Notes under the pieces: generated by a model | The model's database searches: none | Seen by the model: only the letters and a program-made list of their open reading frames with translations | What the model was told of the DNA's origin: nothing | Translations under genes and position numbers: made by a program | In this document: piece after piece, positions 1 through 6,401 of the stretch | How the letters are laid out: each line of letters begins with the position of its first letter | How positions within the stretch are numbered: the first letter of the stretch is position 1 | Assembly (NCBI GenBank): GCA_038230975.1 | Contig: JBBRMF010000194.1 | Span: 1-9,966, forward strand | From: JANXVV01 sp038230975 | Lineage (GTDB): Bacteria > Planctomycetota > Phycisphaerae > Tepidisphaerales > Tepidisphaeraceae | Length of the DNA: 9,966 nucleotides | Reading direction: 5' to 3'

Positions 1-133
1 ATTTTTCCAGAGGTTTTGCAAGAGGCTCTGGGGATAAACGCTTTTGAAAGATGAAGCGTGCCAGGATGACCAGCATGGCAGCCACCGCCGCCTGCCAACT
101 GCAGCTCCAAAGTTGCGTTAAGAAAGGATTCAC
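1..133 (-). CDS. M56-family (BlaR1/MecR1-like) membrane peptidase, N-terminal fragment
   Basis: Only the first 44 codons lie in the window; the gene continues past the left edge. The start is a GTG at 133-131 that overlaps the TGA of the upstream repressor as GTGA, with a purine-rich AGGAAAGGAAAG ribosome site just before it. The peptide begins MNPFLTQLWSCSWQAAVAAM and goes on with a hydrophobic run (LVILARFIF) and a basic-proline stretch (KRLSPEPL). This fits the first membrane helix of M56 peptidases, which usually start with a short N-terminus, a Trp-rich patch and a helix. In known systems the M56 partner senses a signal outside the membrane and triggers cleavage of the BlaI-type repressor. 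Translational coupling to a BlaI gene supports the call more than the short sequence does. The zinc motif (HExxH) and any sensor domain lie outside the window, so the signal cannot be guessed. Confidence 0.7.
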   Translation of the reverse strand, partial: MNPFLTQLWSCSWQAAVAAMLVILARFIFQKRLSPEPLAKPLEK

Positions 134-534
134 GCGTTCTTTCCTTTCCTGGCTGATTTTTTTTGCCCTTTTTCGGCAAGTAGTTTTTGAAGCGTCTCGA
201 TTTCTTCAGCCGAGAGATCGGATTGGTTGACGAAATGCGTGAGCATTGGACCGATGGCCCCACCAAACACCCGATCGAGGAACGAACGGCTCTCCCCGCG
301 CACGCATTGATCGCGCTGGATCGCCGGCCGATAAAGATAGCGATTGCCCTGGGTATCGAACGCGAGGGCTTTTTTCGTAACCAGCCGATTGAGGAGCGTT
401 TTGACCGTTTTCGGGCTCCAGGCCTTGCGACCGATCAATTGATCGACCACTTCATTGGCAGTGAGTGGAGAATTGGCCCACAGCACGCCCATCACTTCCC
501 ATTCGGCTTCAGAAATAGTCGGTAGTGCGTCCAT
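130..534 (-). CDS. BlaI/MecI-family transcriptional repressor
   Basis: A 134-residue winged-helix repressor, the usual size for BlaI/MecI/CopY proteins. The N-terminus (ISEAEWEVMGVLW, residues 7-19) is the family signature, and residues 39-57 (WSPKTVKTLLNRL...) are the recognition helix region, followed by a wing (NRYLYRP, 64-70). The C-terminal half is the helical dimerisation part. I chose ATG at 534 because it puts the family N-terminus at the start. A longer start at 591 would translate through the operator palindrome. In staphylococcal BlaI the partner peptidase triggers cleavage at an Asn-Phe bond near residue 101. Here His100-Phe101 lies at about that place, so the exact site may differ. 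The C-terminal tail is Lys-rich (from about 122). The gene is coupled to an M56 peptidase by a GTGA overlap and is probably autorepressed through the palindrome upstream. The controlled process is unknown; beta-lactam resistance should not be assumed. Confidence 0.9.
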   Translation of the reverse strand: MDALPTISEAEWEVMGVLWANSPLTANEVVDQLIGRKAWSPKTVKTLLNRLVTKKALAFDTQGNRYLYRPAIQRDQCVRGESRSFLDRVFGGAIGPMLTHFVNQSDLSAEEIETLQKLLAEKGQKKSARKGKNA

Positions 535-548
535 ATCGGCATCTCTTA

Positions 549-586
549 ATTGATTACGAATGTAATATATTACATTCGTAATCAAT
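549..586. promoter_or_regulatory. 38-bp perfect palindrome, probable double BlaI operator
   Basis: Bases 549-586 are a perfect 38-bp palindrome. Inside it lie two 14-bp units of the form ATTAC-N4-GTAAT, ATTACGAATGTAAT at 553-566 and ATTACATTCGTAAT at 569-582, separated by AT. Each unit is itself a dyad with 5-bp arms, so the site can hold two dimers about 16 bp apart. BlaI/MecI operators are dyads built on TACA/TGTA-type arms, and the TAC...GTA cores here fit that pattern. The site begins 15 bp upstream of the BlaI start codon and covers the -10 and spacer of its promoter, as expected of an autorepression operator. Binding has not been shown; it is inferred from position and symmetry. Confidence 0.8.
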
Positions 587-591
587 ATCAA
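564..591 (-). promoter_or_regulatory. Sigma70-like promoter of the BlaI-M56 operon
   Basis: On the minus strand TTGATA (591-586) is followed by a 16-bp spacer and TATATT (569-564). The -10 lies across the centre of the palindrome, so a bound repressor would block polymerase. The start of transcription would be around 557, giving a short leader of about 20 bases before the ATG at 534. Confidence 0.55.
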
Positions 592-836
592 GGCATTTTT
601 TGGTTGGGGTGAAAGCTCATGGGCAATCGCCCCGACGATCGATGGAATATCGAAGGAAACGAGGAACGGCGTCGCTCGGCATTGAAGCTGGGCTGAAATT
701 CACTAAACTGGGACGCTTTCGGACCGATGTCGTGATTAACGAAGTCGAGAATGCTAAGATACTGATGTAGGGTTCAACCGCGCCCTCCCCGAGCCCATGG
801 GATTGCTTTAAGTCCGTTATCTTCTGGAGTTGACGC
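592..836. other. Intergenic region upstream of pdhA
   Basis: This 245-bp stretch separates the divergent BlaI and pdhA genes and should hold the pdh promoter, but I see no convincing -35/-10 pair. A weak candidate is an extended -10 (TGCTAAGAT, 752-760) without a good -35. A short frame, open from 582, could be read from GTG 609 or ATG 642 to TAG 768-770 (53 or 42 residues; its last 30 residues start GIEAGLKFTKLGRFRTDVVI). It has no clear ribosome site and I do not recognise it, so it is not called as a gene. Confidence 0.5.
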
Positions 837-1907
837 ATGGCTGTAGCCAACGAACTGGAACGAAAATCTGCCCCGAAACCTGCCACGGCAACCGCCAGCA
901 ACGGAAGTGCTGTCGATCCCAATCGAGGTGCCGAAGAGCGTCGCCGCCTGCGAACGATGATGCTCATCCGCAGCTTCGAGGAGATGACCTATCGCGAATA
1001 CACCAAGCCAGGGCAGAAGATCGGCGGCTTCTGTCATCTATATAGTGGTCAGGAAGCGATTGCGGTCGGCACCGCTGCACTATTTGATAAAAAGCGCGAC
1101 TATCTGATCAATGGCTATCGCTGTCATGGGCACAGCCTCGCGTTGGGCATGGACCCTCGCGTAGGTTTTGCCGAACTTTTCGGCAAAGCCACGGGTTGCT
1201 CGAAAGGGAAGGGCGGTTCGATGCACTTCTTCGACGCCTCAGTCGGTAACAACGGTGGGCACGGCATCGTTGGTGGTCAATTGCCGCTCGGAGCCGGGAT
1301 GGCTTTCGCGCAGTGGTACAAGAAAACCGGCGGTGTGACATTCACCTTCATGGGTGATGGCGCGATCAATCAAGGCACGCACAACGAAGCCTTGAATCTA
1401 GCCAGCCTGTACAAGCTACCGTGCATCTTTGTAGTAGAAAACAACGGTGTGGCGATGGGCACTCAAATTGAGCGTCACAGCGCTGAAAAAGATCTGGCAG
1501 AACGCGGGTGCGGCTACAATATGCCGCACCGCAACGTTGATGGGAATGACATCGACACCGTCATCGCCGAGTTCGGCAAAGCCGTCGAACGCGGTCGCGC
1601 CGGTGAAGGGCCAAGCTATCTCGTCGCCAACACCTACCGATTCCGTGGCCACTCCATGTCCGATGCGATGAAGTATCGCACGAAGGAAGAAATGGAAAAT
1701 GCGAAGCTCCGCGATCCAATCAGCCTGTATGAAGTGCGATTGGTCGAAAAGGGTTTGCTGACCGAAGCACAGATCGAGCAGATGCAGGAAGAGATTTCGG
1801 CTGAGATTAATGCGGCGGTGCAGCAGGCCGATGCCGATCCGCATCCGCCGTTGGAAGATCGGTTTGAGGATATTCTGGCCGAGAAGTATCCGTATCAGCC
1901 GAAGTGA
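837..1907 (+). CDS. pdhA: Pyruvate dehydrogenase E1 component, alpha subunit
   Basis: Decarboxylates pyruvate with thiamine diphosphate (TPP) and, with E1 beta, acetylates the lipoyl arm of E2 (EC 1.2.4.1, cytoplasm). The 356-residue protein has the size of heterotetrameric E1 alpha subunits. Residues 62-74 (IGGFCHLYSGQEA) are the family N-terminal signature. The TPP/Mg motif runs from GDG 173-175 to NN 202-203. The loop RFRGHSMSDAMKYRTKEE (268-285) matches the PDH type rather than acetoin or branched-chain enzymes. Ser273 aligns with phosphorylation site 1 of mitochondrial E1 alpha, while the site-2 serine is replaced (Lys279 before YR). Residues 1-30 are an Ala/Pro-rich extension upstream of the conserved core. 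ATG 837 has GGAG seven bases upstream. It is the first gene of the pdh cluster, and the next start lies 7 bases past its stop. Confidence 0.95.
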   Translation: MAVANELERKSAPKPATATASNGSAVDPNRGAEERRRLRTMMLIRSFEEMTYREYTKPGQKIGGFCHLYSGQEAIAVGTAALFDKKRDYLINGYRCHGHSLALGMDPRVGFAELFGKATGCSKGKGGSMHFFDASVGNNGGHGIVGGQLPLGAGMAFAQWYKKTGGVTFTFMGDGAINQGTHNEALNLASLYKLPCIFVVENNGVAMGTQIERHSAEKDLAERGCGYNMPHRNVDGNDIDTVIAEFGKAVERGRAGEGPSYLVANTYRFRGHSMSDAMKYRTKEEMENAKLRDPISLYEVRLVEKGLLTEAQIEQMQEEISAEINAAVQQADADPHPPLEDRFEDILAEKYPYQPK

Positions 1908-1914
1908 GGTTGTT

Positions 1915-2343
1915 ATGGCGGATTATAACGGACCACTTTTTGATGAACTAAAGGTTCTGCATTCGCGGAGGCCGTTTGCCTTCTTCGCCGTTAAGTTGAA
2001 GACCGGTGAGAGGTACGAGGTAAGGGATTCGGCGTCGTTTGCGATGAACGGGAATGTGATCGTTTTGCTTCAACCTCGTGTGAACTTGAATTGGGACCAG
2101 ATTGGCGGATTCGAGTTATTAGAATCCGATTCCAAGTACGCAGAAATTGTGGGACTGCTTCGTCGCAAGCCCTTCGTGCCTTTTGCGGTGCTTCGAAATA
2201 ACGGTCATCGCTATGAAGTTGCCGGACGTGGACGTGCTGGACTAAGTCCATGGACCATTGGCATTGCCACACCGGACGAGGGCCTGACGATTTTTCAGAT
2301 GGAAGAGGTGAGCGGGGTCGAGGTGCACGAGCCGGCCTCTTGA
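1915..2343 (+). CDS. Small protein with two PFxPF...GxRYEV modules, unknown function
   Basis: I do not recognise a function for this 142-residue protein. It is an internal duplication. Residues 19-36 (RPFAFFAVKLKTGERYEV) and 85-102 (KPFVPFAVLRNNGHRYEV) align without gaps, and each half ends in a similar strand (GFELLE at 65-70, GVEVHE at 134-139). The pattern, alternating hydrophobic residues around a conserved Gly-x-Arg-Tyr-Glu-Val, suggests a small beta-rich domain present twice. From memory, short PFxPF proteins of this kind are common and uncharacterised in planctomycetes. There is no signal peptide or membrane helix. ATG 1915 follows a GAGG at 1906-1909 that overlaps the pdhA stop codon, so translation is probably linked to pdhA. 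An upstream frame reading back into pdhA from 1810 is an overlap artefact. Its place between E1 alpha and E1 beta implies co-expression with the complex, but this alone does not show a role in it. Confidence 0.75.
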   Translation: MADYNGPLFDELKVLHSRRPFAFFAVKLKTGERYEVRDSASFAMNGNVIVLLQPRVNLNWDQIGGFELLESDSKYAEIVGLLRRKPFVPFAVLRNNGHRYEVAGRGRAGLSPWTIGIATPDEGLTIFQMEEVSGVEVHEPAS

Positions 2344-2355
2344 ACGGGCGAATTC

Positions 2356-2583
2356 ATGGCTAAGCGCGTTAGTATTTTCTCCGAGCTGAATGACCTTATG
2401 ATGCTGCAGCCATTCAGACCGTTCTCCATTATCATGGCGAGTGGAGTTCGATATGAGGTGACTGATCCTGAAGCGATTCTGCTGTTCCCAACGACAGTAA
2501 CAATTTTTTCACTGGTTCGCGGCGGTCACGCCGCCCTGCATGTCAGGCAAATTAGCGCTATTGAAGCATATGAGCGGCATTGA
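2356..2583 (+). CDS. Small single-module PFRPF protein, unknown function
   Basis: A 75-residue protein of unknown function carrying one copy of the module found twice in the preceding gene. Residues 18-35 (QPFRPFSIIMASGVRYEV) align without gaps, and the C-terminal AIEAYE (68-73) matches the GFELLE/GVEVHE ends of the other copies. It therefore looks like a third repeat unit, made as a separate chain. It begins 12 bases after the stop of its neighbour and lies in the same direction, inside the pdh cluster. Its ribosome site is poor (GGGCGA at about 2345-2350), so it may depend on coupling. No signal peptide, membrane helix or catalytic motif is visible. The shared module and tight spacing make it very likely a real gene; the function is open. 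Confidence 0.7.
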   Translation: MAKRVSIFSELNDLMMLQPFRPFSIIMASGVRYEVTDPEAILLFPTTVTIFSLVRGGHAALHVRQISAIEAYERH

Positions 2584-2663
2584 TGGGATCGAGAAAGCGA
2601 CTTGAATCCTTTGCAAACGAGTTTCTGCGGGAACAATACAACAACGGCAGAGACATTTTCTAG
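2583..2663 (+). CDS. Possible 26-residue coupled ORF
   Basis: ATG 2583-2585 shares its first base with the TGA of the PFRPF gene (TGATG), the usual arrangement for translational re-initiation. It reads 26 residues, starting MGSRKRLESFANEFLREQYN, to TAG 2661-2663, which is 36 bases before pdhB. The peptide is charged and could be helical. It could be a real microprotein, a relay that keeps ribosomes moving toward pdhB, or a chance frame. Only the stop-start overlap supports it. Confidence 0.25.
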   Translation: MGSRKRLESFANEFLREQYNNGRDIF

Positions 2664-2699
2664 TCGAATGAACTTCAACAAGTAACGCGAGAATTATTT

Positions 2700-3683
2700 A
2701 TGGCAGTGATGCAACTCCGAGAAGCTCTCCGTGCCGCGATGACCGAAGAGATGGAGCGCGATGAAAACGTGTTCCTGATGGGTGAGGAAGTCGCGCAATA
2801 CAACGGCGCGTACAAAGTGTCTGAAGGCATGCTCGAAAAATTCGGGCCGCGCCGGATTCTGGACACGCCGATCAGCGAAGCGGGTTTCTCCGGCATCGGT
2901 GTGGGCGCGGCCACCTGTGGTTTGCGGCCGATCGTCGAGTTCATGAGCTGGTCGTTCACACTCGTCTGCCTCGATCAGATCGTCAACAACGCCGCCAACG
3001 TTCGATATATGTCCGGCGGCCAATACAAAGTGCCGATCGTTTTCCGTGGTGGCAATGGCATCGCCCATCAGTTGGGTGCCACGCATAGCCATCGGGTCGA
3101 GACAATTTACGCGCGCATTCCCGGGCTGATTGTGGTCGCCCCGAGTACACCGGCCGATGCAAAAGGTCTGCTGAAATCCAGCATTCGATGCGATGATCCG
3201 GTAATCTTTCTTGAGTCTGAGAAGATGCTGAACGATGTGGGTGAAGTGCCGGATGGCCCGGATTTCACCGTGCCGTTGGGCGTGGCCAAGGTGGAGCGGG
3301 AAGGTAAAGATGTGACGGTGATCAGCTACGGCCGACCACTGCAGCGCGTGGTTCGTGAATCGGTCGCCGCCGCAGTTGGCGAAGGGATCGACGTTGAATT
3401 GATCGATCTGCGAACGCTTCGTCCGTTGGATACCAAGACGATTATCGAATCGATCAAAAAGACACACCGCTGCGTCATCGTCGACGAAGACTACGGCTAC
3501 TGCGGGATGGGCGCGGCGATCCAGCAGAAAATCAGCAAGCAGGTCTTCGATTACCTCGACGCGCCGATCGAATACATTCACAGCGACGAGATCCCTGTCC
3601 CCTTTAACCACTTCATGGAAGAAGCGATGTTGCCGAGCGTTGACCGCGTGGTGGCCGCCATGAAGGAAGTTTGTTATCGATAG
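2700..3683 (+). CDS. pdhB: Pyruvate dehydrogenase E1 component, beta subunit
   Basis: Partner of E1 alpha; it completes the TPP site and docks on the E2 peripheral subunit-binding domain. At 327 residues it is the normal length for bacterial and plastid-type E1 beta. Residues 5-31 hold the family start (LREAL...GEEV). The motif DTPISEAGFSGIGVGAA (55-71) contains Glu60, which by family alignment activates the TPP aminopyrimidine. Residues 119-163 (from NGIAHQLGATHSH to SSIR) form the mid-protein pyrimidine-domain block, and the C-terminal transketolase domain follows from about 190. The usual HSQ reads HSH here (129-131). VDEDYGYCGMGAAI lies in the C-terminal domain. ATG 2700 has a modest GAG at 2689-2691. 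Unusually, two PFxPF genes separate it from pdhA, whereas E1 alpha and beta genes are normally adjacent. A long open frame on the opposite strand is only a shadow. Confidence 0.95.
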   Translation: MAVMQLREALRAAMTEEMERDENVFLMGEEVAQYNGAYKVSEGMLEKFGPRRILDTPISEAGFSGIGVGAATCGLRPIVEFMSWSFTLVCLDQIVNNAANVRYMSGGQYKVPIVFRGGNGIAHQLGATHSHRVETIYARIPGLIVVAPSTPADAKGLLKSSIRCDDPVIFLESEKMLNDVGEVPDGPDFTVPLGVAKVEREGKDVTVISYGRPLQRVVRESVAAAVGEGIDVELIDLRTLRPLDTKTIIESIKKTHRCVIVDEDYGYCGMGAAIQQKISKQVFDYLDAPIEYIHSDEIPVPFNHFMEEAMLPSVDRVVAAMKEVCYR

Positions 3684-3695
3684 CCGCTCGCGGCT
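3682..3695 (+). other. Small hairpin between pdhB and pdhC
   Basis: AGCCG-CTCG-CGGCT, a 5-bp GC-rich stem with a four-base loop, starts inside the pdhB stop codon and ends 10 bases before the pdhC ribosome site (GAAAGG, 3705-3710). With no T-tract it is not a terminator. It could tune the ratio of E1 to E2 or mark a processing site, or be chance. Confidence 0.3.
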
Positions 3696-3715
3696 TTGCA
3701 CCTCGAAAGGCCCCC

Positions 3716-5080
3716 ATGCCCGTTGAAATCACCATGCCGCAGCTTTCGGACACGATGACCGAAGGCACGCTCGTCAAATGGCTCAAAAAAGAAGGCGACA
3801 AGATCAAGCCCGGCGAGATCGTCGCCGAAGTCGAAACCGACAAAGCCACCATGGAAATGGAAAGCTTTGACGGCGGAACGCTGGCCCACATCCTGATCAA
3901 AGAAGGCGAAAAATCGGCGGTGGGTGCCACGTTGGCCGTGCTTGCCACGAGCAAGGAAAATCCTGCCGAGATCAAAGCGAAATACGCCGCCACCAAACCG
4001 GCGGTTGCCGCTTCAGTGGCCCCATCTGCCGCTCCAAAGGCCACGATTCAAAAGATCGGTTCGAATCAACCCACCGTGGCCGTCGCGACATTGGAAGAAG
4101 CCAGCTCCGGTGAAATCCACGATCCAACCGACAATCTACATGGCGCAACCCGCCAGCATATCGAACCTGCCGCAGCGAAAACCGAATCGAACGGCAATGG
4201 GAACGGCGATCACCTACGCGTTTCACCGCTCGCCAAACGCATCGCCGCCGACGCCAACATTCCTTTGACTGAAATCAAAGGCAGCGGCCCGGGCGGGCGA
4301 ATCATTCAACGCGATGTGCTTGCGTATCGACCGAAGGAAAAGTCGACGGCCACCGGATCTTCAACTGCCACCCCGATCCCCGCCGGTGAGAAACAAGTCA
4401 TTCCGATGACCAAAATGCGGACCGCGATCGCGAGCGCATTGCAGAAATCCAAGCAGACCATTCCGCATTTTTATGCCTCGATCGATATCGATGTGGAAGA
4501 TCTCACGAGGCTGCGCGAGCGGATGAATCAACGGTTGGAGAAGGAAAAAGTCCGCCTCTCGATCGCCGACTTCATCACCAAGGCGGTGGTCTTTTCGCTC
4601 GGCAAACACCCCGTGCTCAATGCCCGGTTCGATGCGGTCAAAAACGAAATCACGCGTTACAGCGACGTGAATTTAGGGATCGCGGTAGCAGTGCCGGATG
4701 GTTTGATCGTGCCGGTGTTGCGCGCCGTCAACCGCATGGGTCTGAAAGAAATCCGCCAGCGCAGCGGTGATTTAATCGAGCGCGCCCGTGGCCAAAAGCT
4801 TCGCCGTGAAGAGCAGACGGAAGGCACGTTCACGATCAGCAGCCTCGGCACGATGGGCATCCGCGAGTTCAACGCAATCATCAATCCACCGGAAGTCGGC
4901 ATCCTGGCCGTTGGATCGGCGGAGAAACGAGCCGTCGTAAAAGGGGACACGATTGTCGCCCGCACGATGTTGACGGTGACGCTGTCGGCCGATCATCGGG
5001 TCGTGGATGGCTCAACTGCCGCTGAATTCCTGCAGACGTTGAAGCAGACGATGGAAGAGCCGGGGATGATGTTGATCTAA
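3716..5080 (+). CDS. pdhC: Dihydrolipoamide acetyltransferase, PDH E2
   Basis: Core of the pyruvate dehydrogenase complex; transfers acetyl from its lipoyl arm to CoA (EC 2.3.1.12). The 454-residue protein has one lipoyl domain (1-80, modified lysine Lys43 in ETDKATME), an Ala/Thr/Asn-rich linker (about 92-165), a peripheral subunit-binding domain (166-204, VSPLAKRIA...GPGGRI), a short linker, and the catalytic domain (228-454). The active-site signature DHRVVDG is at 426-432, with catalytic His427 and Asp431. I chose ATG 3716, after GAAAGG, because it gives the same N-terminus as the lipoyl domain of lpd downstream. A start at 3671 would overlap pdhB and add 15 odd residues. The pdhB-pdhC gap is 32 bases. 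Residues 1-60 are identical to those of the E3 protein. The C-terminus (PGMMLI) is complete. Confidence 0.96.
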   Translation: MPVEITMPQLSDTMTEGTLVKWLKKEGDKIKPGEIVAEVETDKATMEMESFDGGTLAHILIKEGEKSAVGATLAVLATSKENPAEIKAKYAATKPAVAASVAPSAAPKATIQKIGSNQPTVAVATLEEASSGEIHDPTDNLHGATRQHIEPAAAKTESNGNGNGDHLRVSPLAKRIAADANIPLTEIKGSGPGGRIIQRDVLAYRPKEKSTATGSSTATPIPAGEKQVIPMTKMRTAIASALQKSKQTIPHFYASIDIDVEDLTRLRERMNQRLEKEKVRLSIADFITKAVVFSLGKHPVLNARFDAVKNEITRYSDVNLGIAVAVPDGLIVPVLRAVNRMGLKEIRQRSGDLIERARGQKLRREEQTEGTFTISSLGTMGIREFNAIINPPEVGILAVGSAEKRAVVKGDTIVARTMLTVTLSADHRVVDGSTAAEFLQTLKQTMEEPGMMLI

Positions 5081-5090
5081 CGCAACTTTC

Positions 5091-5109
5091 AAAATGCCAA
5101 AGCATTTTT
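5091..5109 (+). terminator. Weak intrinsic terminator after pdhC
   Basis: Eleven bases past the pdhC stop, AAAATGC (5091-5097) and GCATTTT (5102-5108) form a 7-bp stem with a CAAA loop, running into a short T-tract. The stem is AT-rich, so termination may be partial. If read-through occurs, transcripts would run antisense to the coiled-coil gene. Confidence 0.4.
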
Positions 5110-5143
5110 CGTAGGTTCCGCTAAAGAGATTGAGAAGCAATTC

Positions 5144-5252
5144 GTGGCACGGGCTTCCAGCCCGTGTTAAGACTTTTGAACTCGAATCGCGGCTGAAAAT
5201 CAGAATGTGTTTCCGTCCTGATCCACTAACACGGGCTGGAAGTCCGTGCCAC
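5144..5252. repeat. Paired hairpin inverted repeat (BIME-like) between convergent genes
   Basis: Two 26-bp arms, 5144-5169 and 5227-5252, are inverted copies with one mismatch, separated by 57 bp. Each arm is also a hairpin in itself: CACGGGCT-TCC-AGCCCGTG at 5148-5166, and the same stem with one G-T pair at 5230-5248. So the unit can fold as two small hairpins or one long one. It sits exactly between pdhC (plus) and the coiled-coil gene (minus), where it could act as a two-way terminator or mRNA end. I recall this 'cacgggcttccagcccgtg' unit as a frequent intergenic repeat in planctomycetes; that is recollection, not a search. Confidence 0.8.
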
Positions 5253-5301
5253 AAATAAGTTCTCACGCTCTAAACCGAACCCGACTAAAACAAATTCTTC
5301 C

Positions 5302-6357
5302 TTATCGCTCTGATCCACCTTTGCGAGATTGCTCGCTCAACAGTTGTTGCAGGTGCGCAACCTGTTTTGCGGTCGCCGAACCTTCGATGGCGCGGACGGC
5401 AATCTCCTGCACCTGGGTATAGGCCTTCTCGCCGGCAGCGCTCAGACCGGCGATCCGATCGGTCTGCTCCTTGACCATTTGTTCCATGGCGGCGATCCGC
5501 GTGCTGAGCACGTTTTTCTCGCCGATGAATTCGCGCTTGAGTAATTCTTCGCGCGCGGTGGACTCCTGTTGCAATCGTGCGGTCGTTTCCTTGACCGCTC
5601 GGGTGACCGCCGCTTCCAACTCCTTTGGCGCGGTTTCCACCTTGATCCGCAGCAGTTGCAACTCATCTTCGCGCGTCTTAATCGCCGCCTCACGCTCTTG
5701 AAGATCTTGCGTCGCCCGAAGTTTCTGCTCGGCGAGATCCTTGTGAGCCTTTGCCATTTCATCCGCGAATTTGTCCTTGGCTTGTTGCTGGTCGCGCGTC
5801 GTCAGGTATTTGTATTCTTCTTTTTCGCGCTCTCGCTGCTTTTTTTCCATCGCTTCGCGCTCGGCGACGAACGTTCCGTGCTCTTCCTCCTCGCGTTCCC
5901 ATTCAGCCCGCGCGGCGGCCATTTCCTTCTCGAGCTTTTCCCGGGTGCTGGCAAGATCGACTTCAAGCTCAGTCTTTTTTCGGTCGTGCAGTTCAATCAA
6001 TGCGGTCAACGTCGAAGCCGACCGCTGAATTTCGTATATCTCCTTCAGTTGTTGATCCGCCGCTCCAACCGCCTTCTGGACTTGTGCGTAGCGAGTGACC
6101 TGCTCCTCGAGTTGGTCGGATAGTCCGGAGAGCATTTTATTGATGGTGGATTTGAGTTCACCGATCGATTGAACCACACCGCGCGAAACCAGATCGTTCG
6201 CCGCGACCACCGCCGCCTGAGCTTCTTTGGCCGCCAGTTTTTCCTCGGGCAGCGAATGAGATTCTTTTCGCTCCGCCACTGATTTCTCGGTGTCGATGAG
6301 CCCCTCGAGCATCTGCTGCCGGGCCGGTCGTTTTTTCGCGGGGGTCTTTTCTGCCAT
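5302..6357 (-). CDS. Long coiled-coil protein, unknown function
   Basis: A 351-residue protein with no recognised catalytic domain. A basic, Ala/Pro N-terminus (AEKTPAKKRPAR, 2-13) is followed by a mostly helical body. Residues about 60-110 look like a helical hairpin (SIGELKSTINKMLSGLSDQL). Residues 125-300 are a long, highly charged coiled coil rich in Glu, Lys, Arg and Gln (EWEREEEEHG at 152-161, EKKQREREKEEYKYL at 171-185). The C-terminal 50 residues are a less charged helix ending at a short Lys/Gly/Ser tail. There is no cysteine, signal peptide or membrane segment, so it is probably cytoplasmic. ATG 6357 is chosen because GGAG lies 8 bases upstream; a GTG at 6366 overlaps that GGAG and is unlikely. 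It has its own strong promoter and runs against the pdh genes. A structural or scaffold role is possible, but the sequence does not say for what. Confidence 0.75.
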   Translation of the reverse strand: MAEKTPAKKRPARQQMLEGLIDTEKSVAERKESHSLPEEKLAAKEAQAAVVAANDLVSRGVVQSIGELKSTINKMLSGLSDQLEEQVTRYAQVQKAVGAADQQLKEIYEIQRSASTLTALIELHDRKKTELEVDLASTREKLEKEMAAARAEWEREEEEHGTFVAEREAMEKKQREREKEEYKYLTTRDQQQAKDKFADEMAKAHKDLAEQKLRATQDLQEREAAIKTREDELQLLRIKVETAPKELEAAVTRAVKETTARLQQESTAREELLKREFIGEKNVLSTRIAAMEQMVKEQTDRIAGLSAAGEKAYTQVQEIAVRAIEGSATAKQVAHLQQLLSEQSRKGGSER

Positions 6358-6401
6358 GAGGTACACTCCGTATTGATTGATCTGTGTATGTTCGAATCCG
6401 C

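Noticed and set aside
609..770. Short plus-strand frame (53 codons from GTG, 42 from ATG 642) upstream of pdhA
   Set aside because: There is no good ribosome site and no recognised family. It could be a real leader ORF, but the sequence alone does not support a call.
617..1037. Minus-strand frames overlapping the start of pdhA
   Set aside because: Low-complexity Arg/Ser-rich products in the codon shadow of the pdhA N-terminus.
2694..3701. 335-codon open frame antisense to pdhB
   Set aside because: It mirrors pdhB codon positions, has no recognisable domain and no ribosome site. pdhB itself is unmistakable.
3671..3715. Upstream start for pdhC giving 15 extra residues
   Set aside because: It overlaps pdhB and the hairpin and lacks a ribosome site. 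ATG 3716 has one and matches the lpd N-terminus exactly.
5569..6123. 184-codon plus frame inside the coiled-coil gene
   Set aside because: The Leu/Phe-rich product is what the reverse of a Glu/Lys-rich coiled coil gives. It is a shadow, not a membrane protein.
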